From Hyphomicrobiales bacterium (GTDB lineage Bacteria > Pseudomonadota > Alphaproteobacteria > Rhizobiales > Beijerinckiaceae): 64,000 nucleotides of DNA. Position 1 is the stretch's first letter; every line of letters begins with the position of its first letter. The stretch lies in the NCBI GenBank assembly GCA_900470775.1, contig UCBZ01000040.1, positions 248,295 through 312,294 on the forward strand, in the 5' to 3' direction. The position numbers and the translations under genes were made by a program. Of this stretch, positions 1 through 8,279 are shown in pieces. The notes beneath the pieces were generated by a model. It saw nothing but the letters and a program-made list of their open reading frames with translations, made no database searches and was not told the DNA's origin.

Positions 1-269
1 GCTATCCGGACGCGACCGTGATCGATATCGGCATCGAGGCGATCCTGCGGCGCACCAGCGCCGAGGTCTTCAAGGTGCCGATGGAGATCAGCACCTCGCT
101 CTCGGTCGATCCCGGCTTGAGCGATGTCCAGGCCGACGATGCCGTGATGATGGCGCCGGGCTTTCTCGTCGCCTATGGCGCGGGCGCCGAAGGGCTGCCG
201 TTCCGCGACCTCAGCGCGCTCTGGCTGCGGCGGGCAACCGCCGGCGTGCGCCGCCGCGTTGGGCTTTAA
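1..269 (+). CDS. C-terminal part of an unidentified protein, cut by the window edge
   Basis: An open frame enters from the left edge (first full codon at position 3) and stops at 267-269. About 88 residues are visible, rich in Ala, Val and Asp, ending in an Arg-rich tail. I do not recognise the family. Codon choice is typical of the window and there is no competing ORF, so it is probably the real 3' end of a gene. It converges on the YARHG gene. An apparent GTG at 18 is internal, because the frame is open upstream of it. Confidence 0.55.
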   Translation, partial: YPDATVIDIGIEAILRRTSAEVFKVPMEISTSLSVDPGLSDVQADDAVMMAPGFLVAYGAGAEGLPFRDLSALWLRRATAGVRRRVGL

Positions 270-287
270 ACCCGCTCGACGTCCCCG

Positions 288-572
288 TCAGCGCGGGCAG
301 CGGCGCGTGCGTTCCTCGCGCTGGATCTCGGCGATGCTGCGGCGCTGGCTGTTCGACAGCGGCAATTCCTCGGCGTTGTCGTACTGGCAGCCGGCATTGC
401 CGAAAGCCTCGATGCCGCGACGCGTGCGGAAGCAGTAGCCCTGCGCCTTGTAGATCTCGTTGCGCGCATACCAGAGATCGTCACATGTCTCGGCGCGGGC
501 AGGAGCGGGCAGCACTGCAAGGCCGAGCAGAAGCCCGAGCGCTGCCATGCTCATCGTCAACGTTCGCCGCAT
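288..572 (-). CDS. Small exported YARHG-domain protein
   Basis: The predicted protein is 94 residues. It has a signal peptide of about 28 residues: a basic start (MRRTL), a Leu/Ala-rich core and an APARA cleavage site. The mature part begins with CDDLWYARNEIYKAQGYCF, the hallmark of the YARHG domain, a small extracytoplasmic module of unknown function. Cysteines in CDDLW, GYCF, AGCQY and the C-terminal RRCPR could form disulfides. The frame is open upstream to 596, but the ATG at 572 gives the normal signal peptide. It is transcribed away from the ceramidase-like gene. The molecular role is unknown. Confidence 0.75.
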   Translation of the reverse strand: MRRTLTMSMAALGLLLGLAVLPAPARAETCDDLWYARNEIYKAQGYCFRTRRGIEAFGNAGCQYDNAEELPLSNSQRRSIAEIQREERTRRCPR

Positions 573-718
573 GGCCGATTCTCCGTCTCCGCGCACAGAT
601 GCGCGGCAATCTGCGCGAAGCGGCGGAACGCGGCAACCCGCCCGCTTTCCCGATTGCTCCAGAGCGCGTCGCGCGGACGTCGTCTGGGGCCGCTAGGCTG
701 GCGCGGGAGGAGCGGATC

Positions 719-1384
719 ATGCGCGCATATGGCTATTGCGAACGGCTCGGCGCCGAACTCTGGGCCGAGCCCTGGAATGCGCTGACCAACGGCGCCTTTC
801 TTCTGGCCGCATGCGCCGCCCTGCTGTTGTGGCGCCGCGCCGGCGGTCAAGACCGGCCGGCGCTGGTCATGCTGCTGCTCGTCTTCGCCATCGGCATCGG
901 CTCCTTCCTGTTCCACACCATGCCGCAGCCCTGGACGCTGGCTGCCGATGTCGTGCCGATCCAGCTCTTCGCCTTCTCCTATTTCGGTCTGGCACTGGCG
1001 CGTTTCGTCGGCCTGCGACCCGTGGCGACGGGGCTCGGCACGCTGGCCTTCGTCGCTTTCGCCTTGTCGCTGTCATGGGGGCTCGCGCCCTTGCTCCCAC
1101 CGGAGCTACGCGGTTCGGCAGGGTATGGTGCCTTCCTGCTCGGGCTCGTCGGCATGGCCGCAGCGCTGCGGCGGCGGCCATGCCAGGCTGGGACGGCGCA
1201 GCTTATCGGCCTGGCCGGGCTCGTCTTCGCCCTGTCCCTGACATTCCGGACGCTCGACGGCCCGCTCTGCGCAAGCGTCCCGCTGGGAACGCACTGGCTC
1301 TGGCATCTGCTGAACGCGACCGTTCTGTATCTGCTGCTCAGGGCCGCGATCATGCATGGATCGGGCAGGGCGGCCGATCGCTAG
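719..1384 (+). CDS. Alkaline-ceramidase-like integral membrane protein
   Basis: The product is 221 residues and almost entirely hydrophobic, with about seven membrane segments. The N-terminus (YCERLGAELWAEPWNALTN) and the later GSFLFHTM (His near 66), an Asp near 77 and the C-terminal HWLWH motif match the pattern of bacterial members of the alkaline ceramidase (CREST) superfamily, where His and Asp residues bind zinc. A strong Shine-Dalgarno (GGGAGGAG, 705-712) fixes the ATG at 719, although the frame is open from 485. Substrate in bacteria is unknown; an amide-lipid hydrolase role is inference from the superfamily. Confidence 0.75.
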   Translation: MRAYGYCERLGAELWAEPWNALTNGAFLLAACAALLLWRRAGGQDRPALVMLLLVFAIGIGSFLFHTMPQPWTLAADVVPIQLFAFSYFGLALARFVGLRPVATGLGTLAFVAFALSLSWGLAPLLPPELRGSAGYGAFLLGLVGMAAALRRRPCQAGTAQLIGLAGLVFALSLTFRTLDGPLCASVPLGTHWLWHLLNATVLYLLLRAAIMHGSGRAADR

Positions 1385-1460
1385 ACGGTAGCGGCCACGA
1401 TCGGGCGGGACTACGATGACCGCCGAAACAACCGCGCACTGCCACAACGGACCAGATCTC

Positions 1461-2120
1461 ATGACCCGCCGCGCCCGCATCCTCGTGATCAATCCCAATT
1501 CCAACGAGGCGGTGACGGAAGGGCTGCGTCAGGCGGTGCTGCCGCTCTCCTATGCGGAGGGGCCCGAGATCATCTGCGAGACGCTGACCGAAGGCCCGTT
1601 CGGCGTCGAGACGCAGGAGCATGCCGAGAGCGTCACGATCCCCCTGCGCCGCAAGGTCGAGGCAGCCAACGACGTCGATGCCTTCGTCATCGCCTGCTAT
1701 TCCGATCCCGGCCTCCACGTCGCGCGCGAGGGCACGGCGAGCCCCGTCTTCGGCATCGCCGAGAGCGGCGTGCTGACGGCGCTGGCGCGTGCCGACCGCT
1801 TCGGCGTCATCGCGATCAAGACCCGCTCGATCCCGCGCCATATCCGCTATCTCCGGCAGATGGGGCTGATGGACCGGCTGGCCGGCGAGCGGCCGCTGGA
1901 GATGTCGGTCGCCGAGACGGCCTCGGGTGATCGCACGCTGGAGCGCATGATCGCGATCGGGCGCGAGCTCAAGGACAAGGACGGTGCCGGCGCCATCGTC
2001 ATGGGCTGCGCCGGCATGGCCCGCCACCGCCGGCCGCTGGAGCAGGAGCTCGGCATCCCCGTCATCGACCCGACGCAGGCCGCGGTCGCGATGGCGATCG
2101 GCACCATCGCCGTCAGGTAA
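1461..2120 (+). CDS. Asp/Glu/hydantoin racemase family protein
   Basis: The protein is 219 residues. The N-terminal ILVINPNSN motif is characteristic of hydantoin/allantoin racemases and related Asp/Glu racemase-fold enzymes. The two acid/base cysteines expected in this family are visible, near residue 79 (VIACYSDPG) and near 183 (VMGCAGMA). It probably racemises a hydantoin or related cyclic ureide in the cytosol by two-base proton transfer. The ATG at 1461 is chosen over one at 1416 because homologues start directly before RILVINPN. An N-carbamoyl-amino-acid hydrolase occurs far away at 60980; a shared hydantoin pathway is possible but unproven. Confidence 0.85.
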   Translation: MTRRARILVINPNSNEAVTEGLRQAVLPLSYAEGPEIICETLTEGPFGVETQEHAESVTIPLRRKVEAANDVDAFVIACYSDPGLHVAREGTASPVFGIAESGVLTALARADRFGVIAIKTRSIPRHIRYLRQMGLMDRLAGERPLEMSVAETASGDRTLERMIAIGRELKDKDGAGAIVMGCAGMARHRRPLEQELGIPVIDPTQAAVAMAIGTIAVR

Positions 2121-2143
2121 AGCAAGCGCACTGCATACCACGA

Positions 2144-2240
2144 CGTCATCCCGGGCTTGCCCCGGGATCCATCGTAAAGCTCCGGAGCCCCACGTTGGAT
2201 CCCGGATCGGCGCCGCTGACGCGGCTTGTCCGGGATGACG
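2144..2240. repeat. REP-like palindromic intergenic repeat (GTCATCC...GGATGAC family), copy 1
   Basis: The element starts with CGTCATCCCGGGC and ends with GTCCGGGATGACG, so its ends are inverted repeats. The inner half (GGATCCCGGATCGGCGCCGC) recurs almost exactly at 4141-4162. It fills the gap between the racemase and the ABC exporter genes. Related copies lie at 4075-4184, 16298-16404 and, more distantly, 15806-15915 and 20493-20585. Confidence 0.8.
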
Positions 2241-2281
2241 CAGTGGTTCCGTGCAAGCTATGCATGCTCTAAGAAGTCGCC

Positions 2282-4027
2282 ATGCTGAAAGACTTCTTCG
2301 CCTATTATCGCCCGCACCGGACGCTGTTCCTGGTCGATTTCGGCTGCGCCGTCGTCTCGGGGCTGCTCGAACTCGGCTTCCCGATGGCGGTGAAGGCCTT
2401 CGTCGACCTGCTGCTGCCGCGCGGCGACTGGCCGCTGATCCTGATGGCGGGCGCGGCACTGCTGGTGGTCTACGCAGTCAACTCCGGCCTGATGGCGGTG
2501 GTGACTTATTGGGGTCACCGGCTCGGCATCAACATCGAGACGGAGATGCGCAGGCGCGCCTTCGATCATCTCCAGAAGCTCTCCTTCCGCTTCTATGACG
2601 AGCAGAAGACCGGCCATCTCGTCGCCCGCGTCACCAAGGATCTGGAAGAGATCGGCGAGGTCGCCCATCACGGCCCCGAAGACCTGTTCATCGCGATCAT
2701 GACCTTCATCGGCGCCTTCCTGCTGATGCTGAGCGTGCATCCGCACCTAGCCCTGATGACCGCGCTGATCGTGCCGCTCGCCGGATTCATCGTGGCGCGT
2801 TACGGCGCTCGCATGGCGAACAACTGGCGCACCCAATTCGGCCGGGTCGGCGCCTTCAACGCCCGGCTGGAGGAGAACATCGGCGGCATGCGTGTGGTCC
2901 AGGCCTTCGCCAACGAGGCCCATGAGCGCGCGCTCTTCGCCGGCGACAACCAGCGCTACCGCACGACCAAGCTCGAAGCCTACCGCATCATGGCCGCGAG
3001 CCAGGCGGTGAACTATCTCGGCATGCGGATGGTCCAGCTCGCGGTGATGCTGGCGGGGACCTGGTATGTCGTGCAGGGCAGCCTGAGCGTGGGTGGCTTC
3101 GTCGGCTTCCTCTTGCTGGTCGGCGTGTTCTACCGCCCGCTCGACAAGATCGCCAACGTCATCGAGACATATCCCAAGGGCATCGTCGGCTTCCGCCGCT
3201 ATCAAGAGCTGCTGGCGACAGAGCCCGACATCGCCGATGCCCCCGATGCGATCGAAGTCCCGGCGCTGAAGGGCGACATTCGCTTCGAGAAGGTCGATTT
3301 CGGCTATGCTCCGGGCAGGCCCGTGCTGGCCGGCATCGACCTCGCCATGGCAGCGGGCGAGACGGTGGCCTTCGTCGGCCCATCCGGCGCCGGCAAGACC
3401 ACGCTGCTCTCGCTGCTGCCGCGCTTCTACGAGATCGATGCGGGTCGCATCACCGTCGACGGCCACGACATCCGCAAGCTGACGCTGGCCTCGCTGCGCC
3501 GCCAGATCGGTATCGTGCAGCAGGATGTCTTCCTCTTCGCCGGGACGATCCGCGAGAACATCGCCTATGGCCGCCTCGATGCGAGTGAGGACGAGATCAC
3601 GGAAGCCGCGAGGCGCGCCCGTCTGGAGACGATGATCGCCGACCTGCCTGATGGCCTCGACACGCTGATCGGCGAGCGCGGCGTCAAGCTCTCCGGTGGC
3701 CAGAAGCAGCGCCTCGCCATCGCCCGCATCTTTCTGAAGAACCCGCCGATCCTGATCCTCGACGAGGCGACCTCGGCGCTCGACACCGAGACCGAGGCCG
3801 CGATCCAGCAATCCCTGACCGAACTGGCGCAAGGCCGCACAACGCTCGTCATCGCCCATCGCCTAGCCACCATCCGGCACGCCGACCGCATCGTCGTGGT
3901 GACCCAGGCCGGCATCGCCGAGCAGGGCCGGCATGACGATCTGGTGCGGGCCGGCGGTCCCTACCAGGCGCTGCACGAAGCGCAGGTCGCGCCGCTGCGG
4001 CTGGCGATGGGTGACGCGGCCGAGTGA
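2282..4027 (+). CDS. MsbA-type ABC exporter, fused membrane and ATPase domains
   Basis: The 581-residue half-transporter has a six-helix exporter membrane domain (about residues 15-310) followed by an ATPase domain. Walker A (GPSGAGKTT) lies at about 366-374, then a Q-loop (QQDVFLFAGT), the signature LSGGQKQRLAIARI, Walker B (ILILDEATSALD) and the H-loop (IAHRL). It should work as a homodimer exporting a lipid or hydrophobic substrate across the inner membrane. Nothing nearby identifies the cargo. REP-like repeats sit on both sides, so it is probably a single-gene unit. All catalytic motifs are intact. Confidence 0.92.
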   Translation: MLKDFFAYYRPHRTLFLVDFGCAVVSGLLELGFPMAVKAFVDLLLPRGDWPLILMAGAALLVVYAVNSGLMAVVTYWGHRLGINIETEMRRRAFDHLQKLSFRFYDEQKTGHLVARVTKDLEEIGEVAHHGPEDLFIAIMTFIGAFLLMLSVHPHLALMTALIVPLAGFIVARYGARMANNWRTQFGRVGAFNARLEENIGGMRVVQAFANEAHERALFAGDNQRYRTTKLEAYRIMAASQAVNYLGMRMVQLAVMLAGTWYVVQGSLSVGGFVGFLLLVGVFYRPLDKIANVIETYPKGIVGFRRYQELLATEPDIADAPDAIEVPALKGDIRFEKVDFGYAPGRPVLAGIDLAMAAGETVAFVGPSGAGKTTLLSLLPRFYEIDAGRITVDGHDIRKLTLASLRRQIGIVQQDVFLFAGTIRENIAYGRLDASEDEITEAARRARLETMIADLPDGLDTLIGERGVKLSGGQKQRLAIARIFLKNPPILILDEATSALDTETEAAIQQSLTELAQGRTTLVIAHRLATIRHADRIVVVTQAGIAEQGRHDDLVRAGGPYQALHEAQVAPLRLAMGDAAE

Positions 4028-4074
4028 TCCGGCGGGTTCTCCGTGAGGTACGGTCTTGCTGCGAAGACCGCCGG

Positions 4075-4184
4075 GTCATCCCGGGCGGAGCGCAGCGGAG
4101 ACGGGGACTATTCCCGAACATCTCCGATCAGGGTTCCGGCATGGATCCCGGATCGGCGCCGCTACGCGGCTTGTCCGGGATGAC
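4075..4184. repeat. REP-like palindromic intergenic repeat, copy 2
   Basis: The ends are GTCATCCCGGGCGGAGCGCA and GCTTGTCCGGGATGAC, again inverted. Its right half matches copy 1 at 2199-2240 nearly base for base. It occupies the space between the convergent exporter and amidohydrolase genes, where it could form a bidirectional stem-loop. Confidence 0.8.
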
Positions 4185-4204
4185 CGCGTCACTCTCTGCA
4201 AAGA

Positions 4205-5482
4205 CTACGCCCGAAACGAAACGGTCCGAGGCTGAACGACCTCGCGCGCCGGCGCATGAAGTTGCGCCGCCGGCCGCGAGAAGCTCTGCCGCCCCCGCTT
4301 GAAGCCCAACACCGGTTCGGCGATACCGGCCAGCGCCTCGGCCGGCGTCGGCGCATCCAGCAAGATCAGGTCTGCCGGGTTGCCGATCGCGATGCCGTAA
4401 TCGGTCAGGTTCATCAACCGCGCCGGCAGCGTCGTCACCAGATCGATGCAGGCCGAAAAGCCCTCCGAGCCGACCTGCGCGACATTGGCGTAGAAATTCG
4501 CCATCCGCAGCAGCGAGGCATCGCCAAAGGGCGTGAACGGGTTCAGCACATTGTTGGTCGCGACCGAGCAGACCACGCCATGCTCCAGCAGCCTATGTGC
4601 CGGGGTCAGCCCGCGCGGCACGTCATGCGTCGCCTCGCGGCCCATCAGATAGAGATCGGTCGCGGGCAGCACCGTCACAGCGACGCCGGCCTGCGCCAGC
4701 CGTTCGGCGGCACGCGCGAAGGCGTCGGGCGGCAGCGCCGACAGCTTGGTGACATGGCCGATCGCGACGCGCCCTCCGAAGCCATGAACCTTCGTCTGCC
4801 TGCAGACCTCGTCGAGATGCATCCAGCTCGCGTCGAGATCGAAATCCAGATGGAAGTCGAGATCGACGTCGAAACGTGTAGCCAGTGCGAACAGCCGCTC
4901 GATCTGCCCATGCGGATCGGTGTCAGTATAAGGACAGCCGCCGAGTGCGTTGGCGCCGTCGCGCAGCGCGTGAACCAGCAGCTCCTCGGTGCCGGGATCG
5001 TTGGTCAGCCCCTCCTGCGGAAAGACGCAGATCGAGAGATCGATCGCCCAGGCATAGTCGCGCTTCAGGGACTTGAGCGCCTCGAAACTGCGCAGGCCGG
5101 CGCGCGGATCGACTTCGACGTGGCTGCGCATCCGTGTCGTGCCCTTGCCGATCGCTCGCTCCAGCACCTGCGCGCCGCGCTCATACACATCCGCCACGGT
5201 GAAATCGTGTTTCATGGCTGAGACGGCAGCGATGGCCTCTTTGAGCCCGCCATGCAGATGGCCGCAGCGCCCGAGCAGGCAGGCCTTGTCGAGATGGACA
5301 TGGCTGTCGACGAAGCCGGGCAGAACGGTGCGACCCCCGATGACGATCTCGGGCGCATCGGCCACGAGGGCCGGCGCGATCGCCGCGAAGCGGCCGCGCC
5401 GGACGCCGATATCGACCGGACGCTCATGGCCCGGGAGATGGGCCTGGCGGAAGATCAGGTCGAAGGCGGTGTCGCTTGGCAT
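4205..5482 (-). CDS. Cytosine-deaminase-like amidohydrolase
   Basis: The protein is 425 residues with the amidohydrolase TIM-barrel plan. The first metal motif HVHLDKA follows VLPGFVDS near residue 55, then come HLDFDLD and IGHVTKLS, which should supply the other metal-binding histidines. Where cytosine deaminases carry a catalytic Asp, this protein reads TNNVLNPFTPFG, with Asn in place of Asp; this appears to be a clade feature but makes deamination uncertain. The ATG at 5482 gives the normal N-terminus (FDLIFRQAHLPG); the frame is open further upstream. It lies in the same orientation as, and directly downstream of, the GntR gene, with its own putative operator at 5573. Confidence 0.82.
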   Translation of the reverse strand: MPSDTAFDLIFRQAHLPGHERPVDIGVRRGRFAAIAPALVADAPEIVIGGRTVLPGFVDSHVHLDKACLLGRCGHLHGGLKEAIAAVSAMKHDFTVADVYERGAQVLERAIGKGTTRMRSHVEVDPRAGLRSFEALKSLKRDYAWAIDLSICVFPQEGLTNDPGTEELLVHALRDGANALGGCPYTDTDPHGQIERLFALATRFDVDLDFHLDFDLDASWMHLDEVCRQTKVHGFGGRVAIGHVTKLSALPPDAFARAAERLAQAGVAVTVLPATDLYLMGREATHDVPRGLTPAHRLLEHGVVCSVATNNVLNPFTPFGDASLLRMANFYANVAQVGSEGFSACIDLVTTLPARLMNLTDYGIAIGNPADLILLDAPTPAEALAGIAEPVLGFKRGRQSFSRPAAQLHAPAREVVQPRTVSFRA

Positions 5483-5572
5483 CGGCGTGAGGCAGTCTGG
5501 GTTGGGCAAGGTGGGTTCGCCCAGGAATGGCGCGTGGTTGCGTGCACGCCAGAGGGCAATCGAGCGAAAAAT

Positions 5573-5582
5573 GTGCATGCAC
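5573..5582. promoter_or_regulatory. Candidate GntR operator upstream of the amidohydrolase
   Basis: A perfect 10-bp palindrome, GTGCATGCAC, lies 91 bp upstream of the amidohydrolase ATG. The 12-mer TGCATGCACTTT (5574-5585) recurs exactly at 6566-6577, just before the divergent ABC operon. Two identical copies flanking a GntR gene suggest its binding site. This is inference from position and repetition. Confidence 0.5.
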
Positions 5583-5652
5583 TTTGCGTGCCGCCGGTGC
5601 GGTCGCGCGGTGCAGGCTCGGGCCTTCGAACCGAAACGGTCGGCGAGGATCG

Positions 5653-6423
5653 TTACTCGGCGGCTTTCTGCCGGCTCAATGCGGGCGTCTTCGGCTTTGT
5701 CGGCGACAACGCCCGTGGCACGTCGGCATAGGGCGCAAGGATATCCATGATGTCCCGCCCGCGCGGCTTGGATTGCGCCACCAGCGCCCGGCTCGCGACG
5801 GAATCGAGGTGATGATGCATCAGCGACATCACCGTCTCCGCATCGCCGCTCGCCAGCGCGCCAATCAGCAAACGATGCTCGTTGATGGCGCATTCCGACG
5901 AGTGCGGCCTGCTGAACAGCGACAGCGTCAGGCAGCAGCGATAGGCGATCTCGCTGACATAGCGGATCAGGATCGGGCTCTGCGTCATGCTCGCGAGCAG
6001 GATGTGGAACTCGGTCGCAAGCCGGATCGAGATCGCATCGAGGCCGTTGCGGGCCTCATCCTCGGCATCGACATGGGCATGGAGCTGCGCGATCTGCACC
6101 TTTGTCAGGCGTCCGGCGAGCTGCCGCACGACCAGCCGCTCCAGCTCGATGCGGATGTCGAAGGCGTCGCGCGCTTCCTGCCAGCTCGGCGTGGCGACGA
6201 TGGCGATGCGGTTGCGGCGAAGCTCGACCAGCCCCTCGGCGGCGAGTTGCCCGAGCGCGTGGCGCGCGATCGTGCGGCTGACGCCGAAACGCTCGCCCAG
6301 CGCATCCTCGGGCAGCTTGGCGCCCGGCTCCAGCGCCTGCTCGATGATCGCGCGGCGCAGCGCCCGGCAGATCGTTCCGACCCGGTCCGTCGCAACGCGG
6401 CCCCGGTTCTCCTCACGCGCCAT
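5653..6423 (-). CDS. GntR family transcriptional regulator, FadR/FCD subfamily
   Basis: The protein is 256 residues. The N-terminal winged helix (about 15-80) contains PGAKLPEDALGERFGVSRTI and ALGQLAAEGLVEL, typical of GntR. An all-helical FCD effector domain follows (about 90-225), with HILLASMTQSP, INEHRLLIGALASGDAE and MHHHL, which in this family supply Asp/His residues for metal and small carboxylate or amide ligands. It sits between the amidohydrolase and the divergent uptake operon and probably represses both. Candidate operators are at 5573-5582 and 6566-6596. Confidence 0.88.
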   Translation of the reverse strand: MAREENRGRVATDRVGTICRALRRAIIEQALEPGAKLPEDALGERFGVSRTIARHALGQLAAEGLVELRRNRIAIVATPSWQEARDAFDIRIELERLVVRQLAGRLTKVQIAQLHAHVDAEDEARNGLDAISIRLATEFHILLASMTQSPILIRYVSEIAYRCCLTLSLFSRPHSSECAINEHRLLIGALASGDAETVMSLMHHHLDSVASRALVAQSKPRGRDIMDILAPYADVPRALSPTKPKTPALSRQKAAE

Positions 6424-6565
6424 TGTTGAAATCCGAACTGCTGACGCCTCGTCTTAGCGCTTTCACAGGTGCCGCGGCAATCCGGCGGTCGCGGGAGGCG
6501 CAATCGGACGACATCGGGGGCGGGGCAGCGTCTATGCCGGATCGAATGCAATCTGGCATCAGCTT

Positions 6566-6596
6566 TGCATGCACTTTTATGATGATGAGCATGCAC
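6566..6596. promoter_or_regulatory. Candidate GntR operator in the ABC operon promoter
   Basis: TGCATGCACTTT (6566-6577) is identical to the sequence upstream of the amidohydrolase, and a further GCATGCAC lies at 6589-6596. The sites overlap the start region of the ATPase gene (ATGs at 6579-6591), so bound regulator would block transcription. Low-complexity alternatives cannot be excluded for such short motifs. Confidence 0.45.
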
Positions 6597-7469
6597 CAGC
6601 AACACGCTTTCTCCGATGCTGCGCCGGGTGCCACCCCGCCCGCGAGGGGCGAGCCGTTTGCGCCGGCGGTGGAGCTGTCGCAGGCCTGCGTCACCTTCGG
6701 ACGTGGAGCAAATTCGGTGCCGGCCCTGGCGCAGACGAGCCTGCGCATCGCCGAGGGCGAGTTCGTGGCGCTCGTCGGCCCCTCGGGCTGCGGCAAGTCG
6801 ACCATCCTGCGCCTCGCCAGCGGGCTGGTGAAGCCGACTGCCGGCGTCGTCGTCGTCGGTGGCCGCGAGGTTGCAGCCAAGGCGCTGAGAATCGGCATGG
6901 CCTTCCAGAATCCGACCATGCTGCCCTGGTTGACGGTCGAGCGGAACATCATGCTGCCGCTGAAGATCGTGCAGCCATTTCGCTCGCAGTACGCGCGGGA
7001 GAAGAAGGGCGCCTTCCGCGACAAGGCGCATGCTTTGCTGGCGCAGGTCGGCCTCAAGGGCTTCGCGGGCAAATACCCCTGGCAGCTTTCGGGCGGCATG
7101 CTCCAGCGTGCCAATCTCTGTCGCGCACTGATCCACGAGCCGCGCCTGCTGCTGCTCGACGAGCCCTTCGGCGCGCTAGACCAGTTCACCCGCGAGGAGC
7201 TCTGGGCGATCATGCAGGAGCTCTGGCTGGCGCATCGGCCGACCGTGCTGCTGGTGACTCATGATCTCCGCGAGGCCGGCTTCCTGGCGAGCCGCATCTG
7301 CGTGATGAGCGCGCGGCCCGGCCGCATCATCGACGACGCGGCGGTGGATTTCGCCCGCCCGCGCAGCATCGCCATGACCTTCGAGCCGGATTTCGTCGCG
7401 CTGAACCAGCGCCTGCGCGAACTCATCGTCGATGCCCGGTCCGTCCCGTCCGCAGAGGAGAGCGCCTGA
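6579..7469 (+). CDS. ABC importer ATPase (nitrate/sulfonate/taurine-type)
   Basis: The protein is about 296 residues. Walker A is GPSGCGKST, the Q-loop is MAFQNPTMLPWLTVERN, the signature is LSGGMLQRANLCRALI, Walker B is LLLLDEPFGALD and the H-loop is LLVTHDLREA. This Q-loop/LPWLTV pattern is that of SsuB/TauB/ThiZ-type ATPases. It energises the permease at 7471 and binding protein at 8280, with which it forms an operon. The start is uncertain: ATGs at 6579, 6582, 6585 and 6591 all lack a clear Shine-Dalgarno, and the frame is open from 6423. Confidence 0.88.
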   Translation: MMMSMHQQHAFSDAAPGATPPARGEPFAPAVELSQACVTFGRGANSVPALAQTSLRIAEGEFVALVGPSGCGKSTILRLASGLVKPTAGVVVVGGREVAAKALRIGMAFQNPTMLPWLTVERNIMLPLKIVQPFRSQYAREKKGAFRDKAHALLAQVGLKGFAGKYPWQLSGGMLQRANLCRALIHEPRLLLLDEPFGALDQFTREELWAIMQELWLAHRPTVLLVTHDLREAGFLASRICVMSARPGRIIDDAAVDFARPRSIAMTFEPDFVALNQRLRELIVDARSVPSAEESA

Positions 7470-7470
7470 G

Positions 7471-8247
7471 ATGACCAATGTCGCCTTCAGGCAAAAGCTC
7501 TGGTCGGCCGGGCTGATCGTCCTGTTCTTCGCTGGCTGGGAGGCGTTCTGCCTGATCTCCGGCATGTCAGATTTGATCCTGCCGCGCCCGAGCCAGGTCT
7601 TCGCCACGCTCTGGCAGCGCATGCCGATCCTCTGGCCGCATATCCTGCAAACGCTGGGCACGACGATGACGGGCTTCGTGCTCGGCGTTGCGCTCGGCGT
7701 CGTGCTGGGCGCGGTCATCGGCGTCTCGCGCACGGCCTATGACACGGTCTACCCGCTGCTGATCGGCTTCTCCTCGATCCCCAAGGTCGCGGTCGTGCCG
7801 ATTTTCGTGCTCTGGTTCGGCTCCGGCACGGTGCCGGCCGTCCTGACCTCGCTCTCGATCTGCTTCTTCCCTATCGTCGTGAACATCGCGACGGGGCTGG
7901 CCACCACCGAGCCGGAGATGGAGGACGTGCTGAAGGCGCTCGGCGCCAGCAAGCTCGACATCCTCTGGAATGTCGGCCTGCCGCGCACCATGCCGTTCTT
8001 CTTCGCCTCGCTGAAGGTCGCGATCACCTATGCCTTCGTCGGCACGGTGCTGGCCGAGACCGTCGCCTCCAATCGCGGCATCGGCAATGTGATGATGTCG
8101 GCCTCGTCCAACTTCAACGTGCCGCTGGTCTTCGCCGGGCTGTTCATCCTCGCCGGCCTTGGCGTCGCGCTCTACGCCGCCTTCTCGCTGATCGAGGGCC
8201 GCGTCACCGGCTGGGCCACCCGCAAGAACGATCTCATCGCCGCCTGA
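7471..8247 (+). CDS. ABC importer permease (SsuC/TauC-type)
   Basis: The 258-residue protein has about six membrane segments and the binding-protein-dependent permease domain. The EAA-type coupling loop (EPEMEDVLKALGASKLDILWNV) is at about residues 150-170. PILWPHILQTLGTTMTGFV near the N-terminus is typical of sulfonate/nitrate/pyrimidine-precursor permeases. The ATG at 7471 directly follows the ATPase stop (7467-7469), indicating translational coupling. The substrate is probably an organic N or S compound handled by the co-regulated amidohydrolase. Confidence 0.88.
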   Translation: MTNVAFRQKLWSAGLIVLFFAGWEAFCLISGMSDLILPRPSQVFATLWQRMPILWPHILQTLGTTMTGFVLGVALGVVLGAVIGVSRTAYDTVYPLLIGFSSIPKVAVVPIFVLWFGSGTVPAVLTSLSICFFPIVVNIATGLATTEPEMEDVLKALGASKLDILWNVGLPRTMPFFFASLKVAITYAFVGTVLAETVASNRGIGNVMMSASSNFNVPLVFAGLFILAGLGVALYAAFSLIEGRVTGWATRKNDLIAA

Positions 8248-8279
8248 AGCTGAACCATCATCTCACCAGAGGGACCAAG

